A DNA stretch of 64,000 nt from Natrinema ejinorense (GTDB taxonomy: Archaea > Halobacteriota > Halobacteria > Halobacteriales > Natrialbaceae): contig NZ_NXNI01000002.1 in NCBI RefSeq assembly GCF_002494345.1, positions 248,001 through 312,000 on the forward strand, written 5' to 3'. Shown piece by piece: positions 60,783-64,000 of the stretch; within the stretch, counting starts at the first letter, position 1, and the number at the start of each line of letters is the position of its first letter. A program made the position numbers and the translations under genes. Below the pieces are notes generated by a model. It ran no database searches and was not told the origin of the DNA. It saw only the letters and a program-made list of their open reading frames with translations.

Positions 60783-61079
60783 ATGACTACTAATCGAACC
60801 ACTGTAGATGTGGTCCGACAACGCGCAGACTGGATGCGTCCAGTCGACGAGCGCATCATGGAGACGATGCGCGACGAAGGAAATCTCACTCCTCAGGCTG
60901 TGGACAACTTCGGTGTCTGCTCTCGTAGCCATGCCAGTGTCCGCCTCTCTAAACTCAACAAATACGGGTTAGTCGATCGGATCGCACAGGGGCTTTATCG
61001 ACTCACTGAGAACGGACGCGCCTTCCTCGACGAAGAACTCGATGCGAGCGAACTCGAGCCAGTCGAAGACACCGAGTAA
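60783..61079 (+). CDS. Phage repressor-like winged-helix protein (PhiH1 type)
   Basis: 98 residues. QRADWMRPVDERIMETMRDEGNLTPQAVDNFGVCSRSHASVRLSKLNKYGLVDRIAQGLYRLTENGRAFLDEELD is a compact winged helix of the haloarchaeal PhiH1-repressor-like family. It is divergent from the TnpB-like gene, an arrangement of a repressor guarding an element gene. Start supported by TATA-like ATTAAAACG about 40 nt upstream. Confidence 0.8.
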   Translation: MTTNRTTVDVVRQRADWMRPVDERIMETMRDEGNLTPQAVDNFGVCSRSHASVRLSKLNKYGLVDRIAQGLYRLTENGRAFLDEELDASELEPVEDTE

Positions 61080-61422
61080 AGACCTCTGTTTTAGTTCCCT
61101 ACTCAGGACGCGGTTACTCTGTTGGTGAACACATGCTGTAGATCTCGTGCTGTCGAGCAATGATTTTGAGTTACAGTCTTTGCGAAAGATAGAACGCGGC
61201 AATACTATGAAAATCTCCACGGTGGATTTCGGTTATGCACACGATCAGGCGGGGTTCGTGTGCATATTCGGAAAACGAATTTTGTCAGCGTGCAATCCCA
61301 GGGGGCAGTTTAGTCGAAAGGATCAAATTACGGTAACTATACTTGTGGACTTATCAATGATAATTTCATAATATCTACAATAATAATATTTGAAAGAATA
61401 TGCCACTGCGGACAGAACACGC
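61080..61422. other. AT-rich intergenic stretch
   Basis: About 340 nt. An open frame of 74 codons (61147-61371) has no recognised family and unusual composition. Probably non-coding accessory DNA. Confidence 0.35.
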
Positions 61423-61656
61423 TCAACAGCGCGCTATGGAGAGATCGTTTTCCGGCTCAATTGATTGGATGATCCCCCAAAAGAGTAATCGGACTGCACG
61501 CTTGTGGTCTCTCTTAGTACGATGCAGGTGCATCGGACGAGTATGCTGATAATCATACGCAGCGAACGCGTCAGGAGATGTATCTCCTCGTTGCTCCATG
61601 TCTTTCCGTATCTCCCGCAGTAACGCGTGAAGATTCAGCAATTCATCGTGGCGCAT
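61423..61656 (-). CDS. UPF0058 family protein
   Basis: 77 residues. HDELLNLHALLREIRKDMEQRGDTSPDAFAAYDYQHTRPMHLHRTKRDHKRAVRLLFWGI matches the haloarchaeal UPF0058 family, whose conserved His residues suggest metal binding. Function unknown. It lies among small accessory genes. Confidence 0.85.
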   Translation of the reverse strand: MRHDELLNLHALLREIRKDMEQRGDTSPDAFAAYDYQHTRPMHLHRTKRDHKRAVRLLFWGIIQSIEPENDLSIARC

Positions 61657-61725
61657 TCTTATGAATCGGAACGGACCTGCCGTTATGAGTCTGCGGCCTG
61701 AGAGCGTAACGAAGAGCGCTACTGT

Positions 61726-62019
61726 TTAATCGTATGGGAAATCTGAAATCCAAATCTCGACTCCGTTACCGATGTCTCGAAGAAGGACTTGGGAATCGCT
61801 GACGGCGAACGATACCGTTGTAGTACCCTCCTGATTAAACTGGAACAACGTATTGAGCGCTGACGGATTGATACTATCGTACAGTCTGAACTTCCGCTCC
61901 ATCACATCGATATTCTCGTACTCTGCAACCCCCTCTACAATCGCGACGCTCAGATTGCGGTCCTCGTCAGCAGTGTAGATGTGATGGCCTTCGTCATCGT
62001 ACAGTCGGTAAGTCGACAT
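61726..62019 (-). CDS. HalOD1 domain protein
   Basis: 97 residues. Short N-terminal segment, then the HalOD1 domain: LSVAIVEGVAEYENIDVMERKFRLYDSINPSALNTLFQF, ending with a beta region VSFAVSDSQVLLRDIG. Stand-alone, likely a signalling or output module. Confidence 0.75.
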   Translation of the reverse strand: MSTYRLYDDEGHHIYTADEDRNLSVAIVEGVAEYENIDVMERKFRLYDSINPSALNTLFQFNQEGTTTVSFAVSDSQVLLRDIGNGVEIWISDFPYD

Positions 62020-62419
62020 ACTACGATAGTCGCCCAGTCCTCTGTCAGTAGTTCTTTCCGTAGCGCTTGCAACATCCTATTGATTCTCTGAAACTCAGTT
62101 AGATACTACTCAGTCGTTGTCATTCAAATCGACGAATGAGTCGCTCCCACATCGGCAAAGCGATCTATTGCCGTCTTGTATTAGTCCTCCATCAGGAAGC
62201 CGTCGACCAGAATACACAGCACTGCACCTGGTGCAATATACAGAGACTTCTTCTATGTACTTTTGACTCCCATATCAAATTAAAGATTATTGAGTGAATG
62301 CATAGACATAGTGGCGAACTTCAGCTACTGACTCAGTTAATGAATGTCTATCAATTGAGATGACATTCCAGAAATTGCTTTGAGATAAGTACAGGCGGAG
62401 TCTTGATTTGTAGAAGTAC
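62020..62419. other. AT-rich intergenic stretch
   Basis: About 400 nt without a gene. AT-rich segments (TATAAGTACAGG-like near 62385) could be a promoter for the leftward HalOD1 gene at 61726. Nothing else stands out. Confidence 0.35.
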
Positions 62420-62692
62420 TCACCCAGTCTTCACGAACTTCGCGCTCCCGTTCTGTTCGATAGTGACTCGATACCTGTAATAACTGAAAGTGACCTCCAT
62501 TTGGGCCTCTGGTGCCGGTGGATTAGAAAAAAGCTCACTAAGCATTCCGTCCACGCAGTCGTAGATAGTGGGTAACTCGGTGGAATCTACTCCTTCCAAA
62601 TCCATGATCGCCTCAACAATCTGCACGGATGGGCTATCGCCGTCAGGATCAAGTTCTCGATGAACGATTTCACTCTCAGTTCGATCTGTCAT
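62420..62692 (-). CDS. HalOD1 domain protein
   Basis: 90 residues: SVQIVEAIMDLEGVDSTELPTIYDCVDGMLSELF followed by MEVTFSYYRYRVTIEQNGSAKFVKTG. The Asp-Pro box of the domain is replaced by DGML, a diverged variant. It sits 400 nt from another HalOD1 gene, both facing left. Confidence 0.75.
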   Translation of the reverse strand: MTDRTESEIVHRELDPDGDSPSVQIVEAIMDLEGVDSTELPTIYDCVDGMLSELFSNPPAPEAQMEVTFSYYRYRVTIEQNGSAKFVKTG

Positions 62693-62937
62693 TGCGGTAC
62701 TGTCTATTGTGAACCGCTAATATAGCTGTTCACATAGAAAACAACGAACTTCATATTGAAATAATCCACTCAAATTAATTTGCTGGTGATTCGAGAGTGC
62801 TGAATCGGTCAATGCATGATCGGTACTTATCGTTCGCCGAGTAGTCGCGGAAAAGGTACGTGAACTATTTTATGATGCCCTCGTTCATACACAATAAACA
62901 CGTATTCAAATGGACTGCTACTGAGCTATAATCCCCT

Positions 62938-63339
62938 TCAAAATTTGTTCTGTCGTTCCTGCTCAAGTCGTTGACACCCAACTATTAACGAATTAGGCAT
63001 ATCTGCTGATTTTGAATGTAACGCTTCAAATACGATAGCAACCTGGTCGAATTTTGGACCACGAGTTGCAATTAATGGATCTATCTCCCAGTCAATAAAT
63101 CCCTGATCGGCCAACATTGGCAAATGCTGATGGTACAACTCTTTCTGCAACTTCCTAGAATCAACAGGAATATTAGGATTTATTGCACTCTCTGGTAATG
63201 GAACTGTTTGGTCTGGTGATGCATCTAATAGCGATACAATAAGTTGGCGGCGTGGTTCCGCTAAGAGCGCCCGGAAAACAGCGTTCCATTTTTCAATAAC
63301 ATGTGTTCCGGCCTCAATTCGTGTGTCAAACTCCCCCAT
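62938..63339 (-). CDS. Winged-helix protein (DUF7344-like)
   Basis: 133 residues. EKWNAVFRALLAEPRRQLIVSLLDASPDQTVPLPES and then HHLPMLADQGFIDWE-like text (actual HQHLPMLADQGFIDWEIDP) form an ArsR-like winged helix. Base composition is more AT-rich than the rest of the window, suggesting recent transfer. Possibly a regulator of the neighbouring accessory genes. Confidence 0.65.
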   Translation of the reverse strand: MGEFDTRIEAGTHVIEKWNAVFRALLAEPRRQLIVSLLDASPDQTVPLPESAINPNIPVDSRKLQKELYHQHLPMLADQGFIDWEIDPLIATRGPKFDQVAIVFEALHSKSADMPNSLIVGCQRLEQERQNKF

Positions 63340-63886
63340 GACAAGCCAATCGTGTCTCTGTATAATAAATAGCCACCATACACGTTAATATATTTTCATT
63401 TATCATAGACTCTCTATAAGATGGGATTCAATGCCTCACCGGTTATTATTCGATTTGCTTATAACATATATTAAGGTTGAAAAACTCCCCGCTTCATGTG
63501 CATCAACTGGAGATCCATGTGCGAAGGCGAGGCGGGGGCGCTGTAATTTTTGGGCGCTGTCGCCTTGGCGACACCCCGCGACCCACGCAGAACCCACCGC
63601 ATCACACGTTTCGACAGTTCCGTTTTCCACCCATAGCTACCTGAGATGAGACCGGCAACCGCCGTGCGCCGGCGGGTTCCGGCTACTATTACTGCTATCT
63701 GTGACGCACCTGTTTGTCGATTCGATCGACGCGGTCGACGCGAGCGCGTCTCACTCGTCGGTCTTCGAGACTCGTGGCGACTCGAGACGGGAGGATTTTC
63801 GCCGACTTACACAGGGCAATACGTCCGCCGCGGCAACGGCATCGAAACGGCGGCTTCGCGTCGTCTCCGTTCGCCTTCGAACCAGT
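63340..63886. other. Intergenic region with hairpins
   Basis: About 550 nt. TATA-like TTATAACATATATTAAGG at 63460-63477 is followed by CCCCGC ... GCGGGG pairing (about 63487-63540), a hairpin TGTCGCC/GGCGACA (63558-63573), and a hairpin AACCGCCG/CGGCGGGTT near 63658-63680. A small RNA or terminator structures are possible. No protein gene. Confidence 0.3.
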
Positions 63887-64000
63887 ATGAGTGCTCCCGA
63901 ATCTACAGTCGACGTCGAACAGTTCCTCACCAACCTCCTCGCGTTTCGGTCCCGCGAACTGACGATGGTCGGCGCGACGCTGGCCGTCCTCGTCGCCGCG
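63887..64000 (+). CDS. Start of a membrane protein, truncated by the window edge
   Basis: 38 codons visible: SAPESTVDVEQFLTNLLAF followed by RSRELTMVGATLAVLVAA, with the first membrane helix beginning. Probably a transporter permease or similar; not identifiable. The ATG at 63887 is chosen from the acidic haloarchaeal N-terminus. Confidence 0.4.
   Translation, partial: MSAPESTVDVEQFLTNLLAFRSRELTMVGATLAVLVAA

Overview
The window is from a halophilic archaeon, most likely a Natrialba/Haloterrigena/Natrinema-type member of the Natrialbales. The proteins are strongly acidic, the DNA is GC-rich with AT-rich islands, and many start codons lie about 25-30 nt after a TATA-like box (leaderless transcripts). 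Several families are essentially haloarchaeal: HalOD1, HTH-10 (Bat-type) regulators, UPF0058, DUF7512-like microproteins and ISH-type insertion sequences. I saw no rRNA, tRNA or CRISPR array.

Region 1 (1-11.5 kb) is a small-molecule uptake and oxidation cluster. It has a SsuABC/TauABC-like importer (two permeases, one ATPase, and a divergent Tat lipoprotein binding protein), CoxM- and CoxG-like accessory subunits of a molybdenum hydroxylase, an MmsA-type CoA-acylating aldehyde dehydrogenase broken by one missing C, a HisD paralogue resembling sulfopropanediol dehydrogenase, a CtBP-like hydroxyacid dehydrogenase and an IclR regulator. Region 2 (11.5-31.2 kb) is accessory: IS6 and IS5 elements, a truncated integrase, a heavy-metal P-type ATPase/HMA/regulator island, several decayed genes, a coiled-coil plasmid-like protein, a CPBP protease, and an intergenic stretch at 29.8-30.05 kb dense in hairpins that may be a structured RNA.

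Region 3 (31.2-39.3 kb) is ordinary chromosome: an ABC-2 exporter pair, a DGC-type zinc protein, peroxiredoxin, glutamate dehydrogenase with a 47-residue zinc ribbon, and a 959-residue PAS/GAF/HTH-10 regulator.

Region 4 (39.6-58.3 kb) is the most coherent part: inorganic or sulfane sulfur handling. It carries two TusA proteins, a DsrE-like protein, a rhodanese-metallo-beta-lactamase fusion, two YeeE/YedE half-transporters, a PiT-family carrier, sulfide:quinone oxidoreductase with DUF1641, two thioredoxins, cytochrome bd, an NnrS/heme-copper-like membrane protein, a TauE/SafE exporter with a microprotein partner, and a small cysteine-bearing HTH regulator. A palindrome, ATTGTACAAT or close variants, recurs beside the TATA boxes of at least seven of these transcription units, including the regulator's own promoter. 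I infer one dispersed sulfur regulon.

Region 5 (58.3-64 kb) is accessory again: a coiled-coil protein, a minimal TnpB-like RuvC protein lacking the usual N-terminal half, a divergent phage-repressor-like HTH, a UPF0058 protein, two HalOD1 proteins, a winged-helix protein, and the start of a membrane protein cut by the window edge.
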